A DNA stretch of 64,000 nt from Deroplatys truncata (Eukaryota > Arthropoda > Insecta > Mantodea > Mantidae). The position numbers were made by a program, and so were the translations under genes. Shown one piece after another: positions 21,351 to 32,060 of the stretch. Below the pieces are notes generated by a model. It had not been told where the DNA came from. It saw nothing but the letters and a program-made list of their open reading frames with translations, and made no database searches. The stretch is from assembly GCA_030765065.1 (NCBI GenBank), contig CM060989.1, forward strand, positions 40,539,501 to 40,603,500, written 5' to 3'. How positions within the stretch are numbered: the stretch's first letter is position 1; each line of letters starts with the position of its first letter.

Positions 21351-21907
21351 CGAGAAGTGTTTTTAAGTACCGATAATTTTACAAAAAAATAACACATTAT
21401 TTTCCAAACACTTTATTATCATTAACTTGTCGTAAAGGGAAACCCTTCGTCAAAGAATGATGCCGCCCGTGATCAAATCCAATTCTACACTTCTTGTTTC
21501 ACAACACCGTAGTGGTTGAAATATTTTCTACCAAGCAATTTTTTCAGATGAAGAAACAGATGAAAATCGCTTGGTGCCAAATCCGGACTGTAGAGAGGGT
21601 GGACAAATTGTTCCTAACCAAATGTTGCGCTCAGATCTTGAGTTTGTTTGGCTATGTGTGGCCGGGCATTATCACTTATTGTTGTTTCCCCATAAACCTT
21701 ACACAACTGATGATAAATGTTTACTGGCGTAACATTTCTCGCATTCAAAAACGGGTCGTTCGATTGCCTTGAACATTTCGAAATGCTCTAACAGGAAAAC
21801 ACAAACTGACGATCGCTCACAGCTTCCTAATGAATGGAGAAAGTGATCACGCATGCTAAAAATCGCAACTGCAGCGGCAAAATATTATACTTTAAAAACG
21901 CGTCTCG
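21351..21907 (-). mobile_element. Mariner element with large internal deletion
   Basis: TA at 21349-21350 and 21908-21909. The left terminus is cgagaagtgtttttaagtac; the reverse complement of the right terminus is cgagacgcgtttttaaagta. On the minus strand the transposase N-terminus (TPVNIYHQLCKVYGETTISD) is fused directly to the third catalytic block (HPLYSPDLAPSDFHLFLHLK). The first catalytic region is lost. The element is 557 bp. Confidence 0.88.
21430..21735 (-). pseudogene. Mariner transposase, N- to C-terminal deletion fusion
   Basis: The reading frame passes from VYGETTISDN into ARPHIAKQTQDLSATFG; the deletion joint lies near gataatgcccgg. It ends with LLGRKYFNHYGVV and a remnant of the C-terminal helix. 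The deletion removes the region that would contain the first aspartate. The AxPH motif just after the second aspartate and the SPD..PSD motif with the third are still readable. Stops break the frame after ATFG and near the end. Confidence 0.85.
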
Positions 21908-21909
21908 TA

Positions 21910-22149
21910 ATCAACAACTTAATTGAAACATATGACTGCGTCATGTCCAACATGATATGCAATACAATATTTAACCAATGTATAAAGTATTTCGGCATAG
22001 TATGAAAACAAAATATTGTACGTAACTGCAGGAATGTGGTTTCGATATTGTGACTTCAGCTTTGCTTCGGCAGTAAACATAATACTCGTACTAAAAAAAA
22101 ACTCGCTTTCCTATATGGTTACGTAAATAACTATTAAATGCTTTTTCCA
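21910..22149. other. AT-rich, nothing recognised
   Basis: No repeat match or domain. Confidence 0.4.
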
Positions 22150-22410
22150 CTTTGTTCTATATTCTATTAGTTTTATTTAATTATTCTCCTACGTTTAGTT
22201 GTCTTATTTCATTTTTTGTTTTTTGTCTAGTCTTGCATAATCAGCTATGGATGTAATAAATTTTATTTCTGCCGTCTGTATAGTTCTTTTGTGTTGTGTG
22301 GTCATTATCCACGTTTCTGATCTATAAGTTACGATTAGGATGGTCATTGTTTTATATAATTTTACTATATAGTCTTATCTTTCTGCTTTTAGTAATTTTC
22401 GGCATCGTTA
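22150..22410 (-). pseudogene. LINE reverse-transcriptase fragment (connection region)
   Basis: Minus strand: LYKTMTILIVTYRSETWIMT then HKRTIQTAEIKFITSIADYA and RLDKKQKM. It aligns with KFYKVMAVPxLLxGSExW ... IQAxEMxFLRxxxGYTRLDK of the LINE relic at 11687-12001. No catalytic region is present. Confidence 0.8.
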
Positions 22411-22828
22411 AAAGTTTAACTTTAGTTTTCTTTAGGTAACAAAAATACAAACTGTAATCTGGCATACCACAGTGCGAGGAGATTCCAAAGTTTGCTTTGT
22501 TTTACCGTGGCTAACCTCATACCCTTGCCGTGTTTGGAGCTGTAAAAACACAGAATCTCCCCAGGAGTGTTGAAACTGTCGTGAATATTCCCTAGGAATC
22601 ATGTGTTACACGTCGGTATGTGTGTTGGTGAGGACGTCATCAACAGCAGCACGCGAGGGTTGCTTGCGACCCCGTCCCTATCAGGGTCAACCTCCCCCAC
22701 ATCTCTGTAAACATCGCCATGCTGAAAAAAGGAAGAGCGACTGGTCTTCTTTTCTGCTGCTGTATGCGAGCTCAAGTCTCGATATTGTTTCAAAAACTGC
22801 ATGACGGTAGATAAGAAATTAAGAAATA
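22411..22828. other. Stretch without recognised feature
   Basis: A GC-richer part at 22600-22740 carries opposed frames of 67 and 77 codons without motifs. No splice-bounded exon was evident. Confidence 0.4.
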
Positions 22829-23790
22829 TCATGTGTTACATTCGCAAAACATTTTCTACTCACTCTTCTATACACCATTCTTACAAAAGCTTGTTATTTT
22901 AGCTACTTCGTATTAATCCAGATAAACTTTCATTTCGCATTTACATATTTCATTTTTCGTAGGGTTTTTAAACAACGTATTGATATGTGATGGGTTTAAA
23001 ATAACATGCTTTTTCCAGGACCACGAGAAAAACTACTTTCTGTTGAGAAAAGTATAACGTGTTTGAAAATTCAAACAAATAACAAGGAATTTCTCGGAAA
23101 TACTCAACTCCACAAAAAAAGTGTATACATTTTTCGTTTAGTAAGATTTTGTCAATCTCTTACTATTTACCAATAATACAAAAGTCATTCAGAATGAAGA
23201 GTACTTCGCAGACTATTCCTAGAGAATTCTGCATATACATTTTATTTGACATCTTAAAACATAATGCTTTAATCAGAATACTTGGATCCATTTTTGATGA
23301 AACCAAAAGTATTAAAAAAGGTTTCCTATAAAAGGGTATTTTAGGGTGGGGAGATTTTTTTTTTGAAAAGCTTCGTGTCCCATCTATAAAATAATAATAA
23401 TAAGATGGTGATGATAATAATAATTCAGTGGCGCTACAACCCATGAAGGACCTAGACCTACCAACTCGACTGCCGGCCTCACGAAGAGGTGGGTGATCAT
23501 CCAACCGATACATGAAGGTGATGTAGCAGTACCACACATCCCCCACTCAGAATGTTGGCCTCCGTGACTGGGATCGCAACTCCTCACTTTCCTCACGATG
23601 CTTAGTGGGCACCGGCCCTATAACCGGAACTTAAAATCCGCACTCCCGTGAGTGGGATCGAGCCCGGACGCATTCCTTGGCCGGGAACCAGAGTTCCACG
23701 CTCTAGCACACAGCACCAGATATCTATAGAAGATGAAGTTTGGTATTTTACCTACTTTTAGTTTTTTAGTTATGCTGTTCACAAGTATCA
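22829..23790 (+). mobile_element. Family A copy interrupted by SINE S5
   Basis: The left end is atgtgttacattcgcaaaac with attttctact. It proceeds to tcgtgtcccatctataaa (23374-23390), is interrupted by the SINE, then resumes at atctatagaagatgaagttt and runs to ttagttatgctgttcacaag. The 3' hairpin is missing. Confidence 0.85.
23391..23716 (-). mobile_element. tRNA-derived SINE family S5, copy 2
   Basis: Flanked by an imperfect duplication (atctataaa at 23382-23390 and atctataga at 23722-23730). The minus-strand head shows B-box-like gggctcgatcccactcacgg. The body shares cactttcctcacgatgct with the copy at 911. The 3' tail is (TTA)n-like at the left edge (ataataataa). Frames over it on the minus strand, up to 127 codons, are artefacts. 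Confidence 0.85.
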
Positions 23791-23794
23791 GTTT

Positions 23795-23990
23795 ATGGAA
23801 AATAAGTTCGTTTTGCCGTTGACCATTTCCGAGATATTTGTTGTGGTTTGAATTTTCAAGTACTTACTACTTCTTGCAAGTAGTTATAAAAGGAGCATGA
23901 AATTTGAAGGTTCTAACATAGGAATGCACTTTTCAAAAATATGGCTATCGCTTTATCCTACCGTATTCTTCTTACCTACAACAAAATGTG
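23795..23990 (-). mobile_element. Family A internal fragment
   Basis: Matches the family's middle block in reverse: gccgttgaccatttccgaga, tttgaattttcaagtactt and a closing segment. Both ends are missing. The right side is cut by the mariner at 23997. Confidence 0.6.
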
Positions 23991-23996
23991 TAAATA

Positions 23997-25188
23997 TGTG
24001 CGGGGTAACACTAAAATTTTTAGATAATGAAACAAGGATTAGTTTTAAACAATTTAAATGATTTTATTGTTTTTCAAAATATATCCCTTTAGCATCAATA
24101 CACGTTTGTATTCGATGAAACCAGTCCTTAAAGCAATGATGCCATTCTTCCTGAGGCACTTCAGAAACCACGTTTTTATAATGTTCCATTGCTTCATCTG
24201 ATGAAAAAATGATTCCACGTATTTCAAGGTCAGGGCTGTATGGTGGAGGATCCATGGTCCCTTTAGAGCAGCCAGATACTCAGTTGATAGTTTTGCTGTA
24301 AGCGACGATGCGTTGTCATGAGGTAACATTATTTTCATATTGGGTGTTTTTCACGAACTTCTTTGGTAAACACATATTTGTGTACCAATCGGCATTAACG
24401 GTACACCATCTTCTAATACTAGAGTAGCAATATGGTCCGTTTTAGAATAAAAAAAATGGCAACGATCTTCTTACGAGCACTGCTAATTAGTTGGGCTTTT
24501 GTAGGCTTAGGTTCAGTTCGAAGGACGCATTAAGCCGGTTGACCTTTCTCTTCAGGATTGTAACAATGAATCCAAAATTCATCACAGTACCGACATTCCA
24601 AAACAAATTTTAAGTGCTGTCTTGGAATTTTTCCAAAGTTTTTCTGTAATAATCAATGCGTTGTTTTTGATCTGGAGTTAGCTTACGCGGAATCCAACGA
24701 CAACAAAGTTTTCTCACTTCTAATTGTTGATGTAAAATGTTTTGGATTTGACTCATACCAATGCCCAATGTCACCCGAATAAATTCATATAATGTCCGTC
24801 GATCTTCTTGAAGCATTGCTCGAACAATGGCAATATTTTTATCAGTAACATAGCGTCCTTCACGAAATTCATCACTAAGAAAACATCGATCTCTTTTGAA
24901 TTTGGTGTACCAAATATAAATTTTTGCCTTAGATGGGGCTTCTTTGCCAAATGCATTCCTAAGCCGATCGTTACTTTTAAAAATCGTAAAAAAGGTCCTA
25001 AAACACCATATCCTGGAAATGTTCTCGAGTAAAATTCATTTTTGGGTGAACAAAAAATATTTAAATGATAATAATCAACAACCTACACGACAATCGAGTC
25101 ACAAAACATTAGAAAGAGCTGTAAAATATACAGAAATTTTATTTGTTTTTAAAACATGGCATTCTAAAAATTTTCAGTAACATCGTCG
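23997..25188 (-). mobile_element. Mariner element, near full-length, inactivated
   Basis: 1192 bp between TA sites (23995-23996 and 25189-25190). Inverted termini: the left has ggggtaacactaaaattttt, and the reverse complement of the right has gatgttactgaaaattttta. The transposase runs on the minus strand. A sister copy of the same subfamily lies at 57580-58380. Confidence 0.88.
24054..25050 (-). pseudogene. Mariner transposase pseudogene
   Basis: N- to C-order on the minus strand: FGKEAPSKAKIYIWYTKFKR (one frame), MLQEDRRTLYEFIRVTLGIG then QIQNILHQQLEVRKLCCRWI and PRKLTPDQKQRIDYYRKTLE, a CDEFWIHCYNPEE block (first catalytic D kept), a block with LPHDNASSLT (second D kept), PPYSPDL, then a deletion that removes the third D region. 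The C-terminus is HHCFKDWFHRIQTCIDAKGI. Stops and shifts break the frame after STTxNLF and elsewhere. Confidence 0.9.
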
Positions 25189-25190
25189 TA

Positions 25191-26092
25191 ATGAAATTAA
25201 CAGGAAGTAGATAGAAGAAGAAGTAAGATTTTTCTATAATAAGTGTCGTAGGTTCGAACTGATTTTCCAATCGAAATATCGCAACAAATTGGTATTGTAG
25301 ACCAAATATGCGACATTTTGCAAAAATGAATTTGAAGAGAACTTAGCAACTGTCTCCAGGTGATGAAATTAAACAAATAGTACAATTCATCTACCAACGC
25401 GTACGCTAAACCCACAATGCCTTTTCCAATATGTGGAGAAAGGTTTTGCAATCTACACAAGACTAAGAAGAAGAAGCCAGTCACAAAGAACGATGAGAGA
25501 TAGAGCGAATGGTCGCCAGATTTTCCCCGGGTCCACTTTGAATAGAGCTGAGTGCAAAGAGTCTTCGATTATACCGAGTTCCGCCCCCTCTTCGGCGCTG
25601 TCCACCCTGCCACTGCATATGGACTAGATAGTGAAGAAAGGTGAGTGAATGTGGGGAAGTTAAAAAGGAATGGGAACATAAGAATAAAAAAAAGAAGAGA
25701 AGGGCAAGGGGAAGGTCCTTTTGAGGTTGTCCTTCCTTCCTTGGCCCATACCTCCTTTCGCTCTGTGTCCACAATTCAATTCTGTCCAGTAAGTAAATTG
25801 CGGCCAGGAGACAGAAAGGAAGGCAAGAGAGTGATGGGTTCTGATTTTGTCTTTTCTTATTCAATGAAACGCTGAATAGCATTTACTTTGACGGCCTGCA
25901 CTCAGCACCCTGTCGAGATGTCCTTCTCGCCCTACAACTGGACCACCAATCTCGTCTAAAGCGGGGAATCCCCCAGCCAATGTTTAGGTAATCGTCGTGT
26001 GTTAAAAAGAGAATATTTCCTCCATGTTTGGGCAATTCAATGAGTAGAGCTGCCATGTCAGCACTGGCATAAGTAGAACATAATCACAAAAA
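25191..26092. other. Stretch without recognised feature
   Basis: 25430-25990 has higher GC and purine-rich runs (aagaaaagaagagaagggc type). Long frames on the minus strand (133 codons, 25481-25882) are low-complexity, with no domain. There is no repeat match. Confidence 0.4.
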
Positions 26093-26190
26093 TCTTGTGT
26101 TACATTTACACGACTTTCTTCACCCACTGTCGTTTATTTTCATATACCTTCTACTAACTTCCATTACACATTTCGTTTTTAATTTCTCTA
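26093..26190 (+). mobile_element. Family A 5' end fragment
   Basis: Contains cttgtgttacatttacacga, then ctttcttcacccactgtcgt and a cattacacatttcg block. The rest is missing. A minus-strand family A copy follows at once. Confidence 0.7.
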
Positions 26191-26204
26191 ATGCTTAACT
26201 ATTA

Positions 26205-26830
26205 TGTAGAAGAAGTATTGTATTTCACACAAATATTTTGTAAATGCTGTTTTGAGACCCGGCGGCGCCGTGGCCGAGTGGTTAGACCGCTCGCCTCCCA
26301 CCGAGGCGGCCCGGGTTCAATCCCAGGGACCTGCATGTGGGATTTGTGGTGGACGAAGCGGCTCCATCATCACCTTTCCTTTCACCAACATTTCGTTTCA
26401 TCTACTTCCTTCCTCCCATACCAGGCATCGGGCTCATCACCCATCCTGAATGTTCTCTCTGATCCACGAGTGCCTGCTCCTCGACGGGCCTCTGACCCCA
26501 GGCACCCGCCTGTAAGTCCTGGGGGGTGTAAGCCCTACATAAGAGGAGGGTAAACAGATAATGAATGAATGAATGAATGAATGAATGAATGTTTCGAGAC
26601 CCACTCAGTAAAAACGCATTTTAAAATTAGATCCATGTGTGGCCTGTGAATCCATGTGTGTGAACTCAAAAACGAAAACTCTGATATCGATCAAACTCGT
26701 TACGAGTATATTAAATTTAGCATCTTCCAAAGATGTGATAACACATTTTCAAGGAACACTCCTTACCCCAAACTACTTTTTACATGGAAAAACATGGCCA
26801 TCGAATATGTTTATCAAGGTTTAGTACTGA
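26205..26830 (-). mobile_element. Family A copy interrupted by SINE S2
   Basis: Reversed 3' end (tatgtagaagaagtattgta), then the SINE, then acccactcagtaaaaacgca, gtgtgaactcaaaaacgaaa, catcttccaaagatgtgata and caaactactttttacatgga in family order. Confidence 0.8.
26261..26590 (+). mobile_element. tRNA-derived SINE family S2 with target duplication
   Basis: Flanks gttttgagaccc (26249-26260) and gtttcgagaccc (26591-26602), one mismatch in 12. The head has an A box (tggccgagtggttagaccgc) and a B box (cgggttcaatcccaggg). The body includes ataccaggcatcgggctcat and ctgtaagtcctggggggtgt. The tail is (AATG)n at 26561-26590, unlike the GAA-type tails of the copies at 10302 and 28797. The 120-codon frame across it is not a gene. 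Confidence 0.95.
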
Positions 26831-26985
26831 AGACAAAATGGAGATGATTAAATACACAGGAGAATGTAAATGCCTAGGAGTAATGATTACATATGATGGG
26901 AAACAAGAAAAATAAATAAGATCAAAGATAAACTCAAGAAAGTGTGCTATACCTGCTTTGAGTGGTATATTATGGGCAGGGGCTG
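26820..26985 (+). pseudogene. LINE reverse-transcriptase fragment, second family
   Basis: Plus strand: EMIKYTGECKCLGVMITYDG, KQEK, a stop, then INKIKDKLKKVCYTCFEWYI and MG. It resembles the segment after the FADD box in some LINE reverse transcriptases (xxYLGVxIxxDGxxxxEIxxRIxxA). It differs from the relics at 11.7 and 22.2 kb. It is very short. Confidence 0.5.
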
Positions 26986-27758
26986 CTGGCGACTCTGAAC
27001 TTTGATGGTTCACAACATTATCCTTGCAATTTGAAATGGTTTAAGTAATAAATACGGAATAAGTTTCTCACTATAGGCTGATTAATTTACTTAAATAAAC
27101 AAGAAATGGGAATTCACAATACATAACACATGCACATTTCATAAAGATGCTACAGATCATTCACGCCATGCTTTGTCCATGTATTTTCACCGCCAAACAA
27201 AACGCAAGGAAAGCAAAACCACAACCACTTATCCAATCATATTTTTCATATACATCGCTGTTAAAATTCCTGTTAAAACTTCTTGTTTTTGTTTGAACTA
27301 CCTGAGTGATTTTTAGGTATAGTGTGGGCCTGCCAATGCGTTTAATTTCATTCTTTTCCTCTAAGTTTAGCGTTGAAAACGGTTGCATTAAAAGAGACTG
27401 AATGGAATTCATTGTTTCTCCTTGATTCATAAATTAAAACCCTATACACACAACACGGCACAAACCACGTGGCATACAGGCAACGTAATTATCAGAGATG
27501 CAAGGTAACTAGAGTATAGCCAGAGATGCAGTTCAGTAGATAGAAGACCGGAAGTGAGGTAAACTTTTACTGTGCATTCAATAGATGGCTCTGTGTATGG
27601 GACGAAACGAAAAGTATTGCTCCTGTTGATCATCCTATTCAATGCTCTCTGACTACTAGGTTAACCAACAACATGCAGCTTATTCCCCTCAAGTACTTCA
27701 CCATTATACCAATGTGGTTACACAGCCGGGACTGCACTACTTGGCACCTGCAAACAAT

Positions 27759-27821
<63 letters not shown>

Positions 27822-28318
27822 TATAACTAATTTAGGCAGTCGGACGTAAAAGAAGCGCTTTTAACACTAGATGATATTAATAAAAAGGAGAAAATTATGT
27901 CACTGAGTGATATAAAATTATAACACTCGGATTACCAACTTCGATTTCCTGGCAGAATGTGAAGATAATTATCCAAGAGGCTTCTATTGTTGATGTAATA
28001 ACGGATAATTTGAATGCAGTAATTATGGAATTCCAACTATTAGAAATTTTACAAGTCGCGGAGACATTAACGTTAGGTTTGCTGCCAAAAAGAAAAGTTA
28101 AGGAAACAGTACCAAAATAGCATATAACAGGTTTCTTTAATGGTAAAAGGAGACTCATAGAAACTAATTATGGTGAAAATATCTTCAACACTGTGGGCGA
28201 ATTGCTCTATGATCAAACTGTGCCTCAATGTTAAGGACAAGGAAGACATTAGTAAATACCAAATGCTAATAGTATTCTTGAAGCGGATATCTGAAGGTTA
28301 GAAAGCTTCTTTTAATGA
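26986..28318. other. Stretch without recognised gene; contains (AT)n
   Basis: Apart from the dinucleotide tract at 27764-27817 I see no domain, terminal repeat or shared repeat. The minus-strand frames at 27161-27642 and 27895-28158 are of chance quality. Confidence 0.4.
27764..27817. repeat. (AT)n microsatellite
   Basis: About 27 uninterrupted AT units. It is capable of cruciform extrusion, and its assembled length may be unreliable. Confidence 0.97.
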
Positions 28319-28568
28319 ATGAATGAATTATTTTATTTATGGATGATCTTTAACCAGTATGTTCTTAGCGTCCTATTCTATATTGGGGGTGAAAGACCGG
28401 AACTTTTGCAGAAAGGCCTCTTTATCAGGCTCGAGGTTCTTTTACGTGCCGTAAATCCACGGCACGGGACCACCGGCTTTACTCCCCTTCCGAAGGAAGC
28501 CATGTTAAGGATTTTTACGCCCGAAAAAATCCATCGTCCTCAGCCGGGTTTGAACCCGGTTAGAATGC
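28315..28568 (-). mobile_element. tRNA-derived SINE family S1, copy with (ATTC)n tail
   Basis: Minus-strand element: the B-box end is at 28549-28568 (ccgggtttgaacccgg on the plus strand). The body has gtgccgtaaatccacggcac and gcgtcctattctatattggg. The 3' tail is at the left edge as aatgaatgaatgaatt. The outer part of the tRNA-like head is missing. Confidence 0.85.
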
Positions 28569-28674
28569 CGAAATATGTTAACGAAGGAACAAGTTTGTTA
28601 ACATAGTTCTCTTTATGTACAGATTGACCCCCATTAGTCCGACCTTTATAGTCCGATTGCCCGTTTAGTCCGGC

Positions 28675-29560
28675 AATGTCGTCAAGTCATTGTTTACGTC
28701 GTAATCCAATCGTATCTGTACCTGTTGGTGGCTCATTTATTGCACAATTTGTGGCCAAAATGAATGAAAAACGTCAAAATCAAGATGAAACAGAACTACT
28801 TCTTCTTCTTCTTCTTTATCTGTTTAACCTCCTCATATGTAGGACTTACACCTCCCAGGACATGCAGGCGGGTGCCTGGGATGAGAGGTCCGTCCAGGCG
28901 CAGACACTCGTGGATCAAACAGAATATCCAGGATGGGCGATCAGCCCGATTCCTGGTATGGGAGGAAGGAAGTAGATGAAACGAAATGATGGTGAATGGG
29001 ATGAAAGGAAAGGTGATGATGGAGCAAGTGGTGGAATAAATGGCGGAGAACCCGGAGAAAACCCGCCCAGACGCCGCTTTGTCCACCACAAATCCCACAT
29101 GCGGGTTCCTGGGATTGAACCCGGGCAAGCGGTCTAACCACTCGGCCACGGTGCCGCCATGAAACAGAACAAAGAAAAAAGTAAAAAACGCCAATTTGAA
29201 AACTTAAATACGCCAGAAATTTTAAATGATTTCCAAGCTTCGCATCCTGATGACAATGAATGACTCAAGACATCGATGATGACTCAGTAGAACTAAATGA
29301 TGACCACATCATTGCTGCCGTCACCCAGACGACAGAAAGATGACGAACGACAAGCCAGTTCTTTAGTATGGCATGCAGACTCTAAGCAGGCATTTAACAC
29401 AGTTCTCCGGTACATTGAAGAAAACTTTTTTCCACACCAATGGATATATTGTGGGTACGAAATGACAGCAAAAATCAAGGCTGTCACCTGTTAAACAAAG
29501 AGCTCTACAGACGTTTCGTTTTTCGTAAATCCCTACGGTTTGAGTACAAGTTCTCAAGGT
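28675..29560 (+). pseudogene. pogo-type transposase C-terminal relic
   Basis: Readable on the plus strand around the SINE: FVAKMNEKRQNQDETE before it; then DDHIIAAVTQTTER, with frame changes, and QAFNTVLRYIEENFFP after it. An acidic tail with LtDdeIIaaVtq followed by AletaLrYIEqq is typical of the C-terminal tail of jerky/Tigger-like proteins. The DDE catalytic core and the CENP-B-type HTH are absent. Several stops are present. Confidence 0.8.
28797..29158 (-). mobile_element. tRNA-derived SINE family S2 with perfect 12-bp target duplication
   Basis: Flanked by atgaaacagaac (28785-28796 and 29159-29170). On the minus strand the head has an A box (tggccgagtggttagaccgc) and a B box (cgggttcaatcccagga). 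It ends in (GAA)n, seen as cttcttcttctt at the left. It carries about 60 bp (ggcgggttttctccgggttc region, near 29044-29066) that the copy at 26261 lacks. Frames of up to 132 codons on it are artefacts. Confidence 0.95.
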
Positions 29561-29885
29561 ATTGAGGTGTTATAGTATATTTACTTCATAATATGTAATA
29601 CTATCAACAGCGTTTTCAATTACGTAAAATGTTCTCTTTCTGTTACGGTTCTATATAAATAAATGCTACTCTGATACTTTTTGTGTGTGTGTTCCGACCA
29701 TGCTTCTGGTTCCCTTGCGGTCGGACTAGCGGGGTTCTACTGTATATTTTTTTCTTCTAACTCAACTGTCGGCACTAACGCTAAAAAGAAACACGTGGCC
29801 CTCACAGCGCGCTGAGAATCACAGATACAAAATAGGTAAAAAGAATCTAATACATATTCTATATTTGATCTATAAATATTGAAAA

Positions 29886-30655
29886 CTGTCTAAAAATCTG
29901 ATATGTTACATTCACATGAATTTCTCTACCCTCTATTGTTTATTAGTGGTGTGTAATCTATTCTTACGAAAGTTTATTTTTCTATCTTTTTATTATCGAG
30001 ATTAACTTTTCCAGAAATAACTACATTACACCTAGATACAAAGGGAACAGCCATAGTCAAATGTTTAAGAACTGGACGCTGTATGCTAGCCTTAAAATTC
30101 CATACCCTTTCCATGGAATCGCGAGAAACAACTGAAAACTGACAGGACTTTAAAAGAGAGACTAAGTGTTGAGAAATAAAACCATTAATAACGAATAATT
30201 CAGAAATGGCTTATGCCACAAAAAGGTTATTTGAAGTAAATTGTATTTTTTAAAGATAAATTTGTGTGTTCTACGTTTTCGTCTAAGGCTTAACATTTAC
30301 CACTTATACAATATTATACAAAATTTCTTCCGAATGAAGAGGACTTTGCAGCTATTCCCAGAAAATTCAAGATATATGTTTTATTTGTCATGTAAATAGC
30401 TTTAAGATAGAGCATTTTAATCAAAATCGTTAGAAATTTTGTGAAAATCAATCATTTCGAAAAATATTCCATGTAAAGCATAGTTTGGGGTGGGGATTTT
30501 CGTGATAGTGAACTTAAACTTCGATTTTTCCTTTTGCCTTTTTTATTCCCGCGGCCTCAAAACATATGCTTTGATGAAATCTCGGTATTAGATTTTTGGA
30601 TGGAATACAATACCTTATCTACCTACTACTTACTGGTAAAGAAAGTAAAAAGAAT
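29886..30655 (+). mobile_element. Family A copy
   Basis: Left end aaatctgatatgttacattc, right end acttactggtaaagaaagta. Family blocks are in order, with a deletion around the AC-rich segment (taatgcacagac block missing). Confidence 0.88.
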
Positions 30656-30659
30656 GTAT

Positions 30660-31224
30660 CACGCATGTTCAAAACCATTTTATTCTCGTCGCACGATAAA
30701 ATCACGCTTTTAATTCTTGTATCACAAATAGATAACCATTGTGCTTAAAACCGGTATTAAGGTTGCTAATATTTACCTGTCAGTCGCAGATAAAGATATA
30801 AAGAGATCGGAAGCCACAGTAAAACAGGTAAAACCCAAAATTTGAAATAGCCAGGTATAGGAAATGCAGTCCTGCGTTGAGAGTAGCGAAGACCCGCCAT
30901 GTTGTTTGCGCAGTATGGCGGATACGTGCGTATTTATTTCGGTTTGAATATGTAGCAGCGCGGGCCTGGGGCGGGACCTGCACCCTGCACATACACACAC
31001 GCGCTAGCTAGCTCGCTCGCGCGCGCGCAACAAAACCAACCCTACCCCTTCGCCGTACATCAACCCTTCCTTAAAAAACATCCCCTCCCTTTTTTCTCGC
31101 GATGCTTTCCTCTCGCTCATTTTCATACCCAAAGGGAAGAACAACGGGATAAGTCCAGGATTTTCAGAAGGGCGAATGCCGAAATTCTACTTCTGTCCTT
31201 AGATGCAATTGGAAAAAAACAATA
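30660..31224. other. Unique stretch with CpG-rich and alternating tract
   Basis: 30890-31080 is GC-rich for the window and contains gctagctagctcgctcgcgc followed by gcgcgc (about 31002-31028). Overlapping minus-strand frames of 72 and 75 codons have no motif. Nothing indicates a promoter with an adjacent gene. Confidence 0.45.
31002..31028. repeat. (CG)n-rich alternating purine-pyrimidine tract
   Basis: cacacacgcgctagctagct then cgctcgcgcgcgcgc. Low-complexity, palindromic in part (gctagc). Confidence 0.9.
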
Positions 31225-32060
31225 AAGAGAATACACTATAATTTTATTTTTATATAACTTCTACTATCTTCTCTTAAGAAAACTTCATTTTCTATCTACT
31301 TCATGTTACTCGAGATAAATAGAAATCGTTTCATTAATAGCTAGAATGGAAACAAAGAAAACCGAATGGATATTCAGATGTTTCAAAGCTTGTCGTTATA
31401 TGCTGGTGCTTAAATTCCGCACTGTTTCCACATCGCTATAAACAACTGAATAGCAACAAGCTTAAACAAAATTGACGAAGTATTTGAAAATTCAAGAATA
31501 GGAAATGGCTGAAGCCACAATAAAATTATTTGAAAAAACTTGTGTGTTTTAAGGAGAGCTACATTTTTTTTTGTGTAGTACGTTTTTATCTCTCTCTTAT
31601 AGTTTACCTATTATGCAAAATTATACAAAATTCTTTCCGATTAAAGACGGCTTCACAGGCTATTCCCAGAAAATTTATCATATACCTACATTTTATTTCT
31701 CACGTAAGTGTCGTAAATATATGGTATTTTAATTAAAATCTTTAGAGCATTTTTGAGAAAGCAAAAAAATCCTACAATTTTCCACTAAAGGGTAGTTTGG
31801 GGTGGTTTTTGTTGAAAATCCTCGTCTTAGATATTTAAAAGGTACTAAACATAAACGCAAAGTATGGTATTTATCCGAATTTTATTTTTTAGTTATGCTG
31901 TTCAAACACACACGTACGCACATACACACCTTTTTCTAAGAATGTATTTTTTATTCAGGGAACCTCAAAACATGTATTTGTGGCGAAATCTCGGTATCCA
32001 ATTTTGGTGGAATGCAATACTTTTCCTACGTACTAGGTACGTGGCAGAGAAATTAAAAAG
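31225..32060 (+). mobile_element. Family A copy with degenerate 5' end
   Basis: The first recognisable block is tctatctacttcatgttact at about 31290. It then follows the family to ggaatgcaatacttttccta and gcagagaaattaaa. Frames of 68 and 105 codons inside recur in other copies only as repeat similarity. Confidence 0.85.

Larger units (their letters stand above)
28620..29742 (+). mobile_element. pogo/Tigger-type element, internally deleted, with nested SINE
   Basis: TA flanks (28618-28619 and 29743-29744). Terminal repeats: the left reads cagattgacccccattagtc then cgacc; the reverse complement of the right reads cagtagaaccccgctagtcc then gacc, the typical pogo/Tigger terminus. After removal of the SINE and one target copy, about 750 bp remain. 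They hold only the C-terminal tail of a pogo-type transposase. Confidence 0.9.

Noticed and set aside
25481..25882. 133-codon minus-strand frame as a gene
   Set aside because: Low-complexity residues from purine-rich DNA, with an overlapping frame on each strand and no motif.
26261..26345. Functional tRNA gene (Leu/Ser-like head)
   Set aside because: It is the head of a SINE with target duplications and a conserved non-tRNA body. The same head occurs at 29158, and arms do not pair as a full cloverleaf by eye.
28796..29194. 132-codon minus-strand frame
   Set aside because: Lies wholly on the S2 SINE and its GAA tail.
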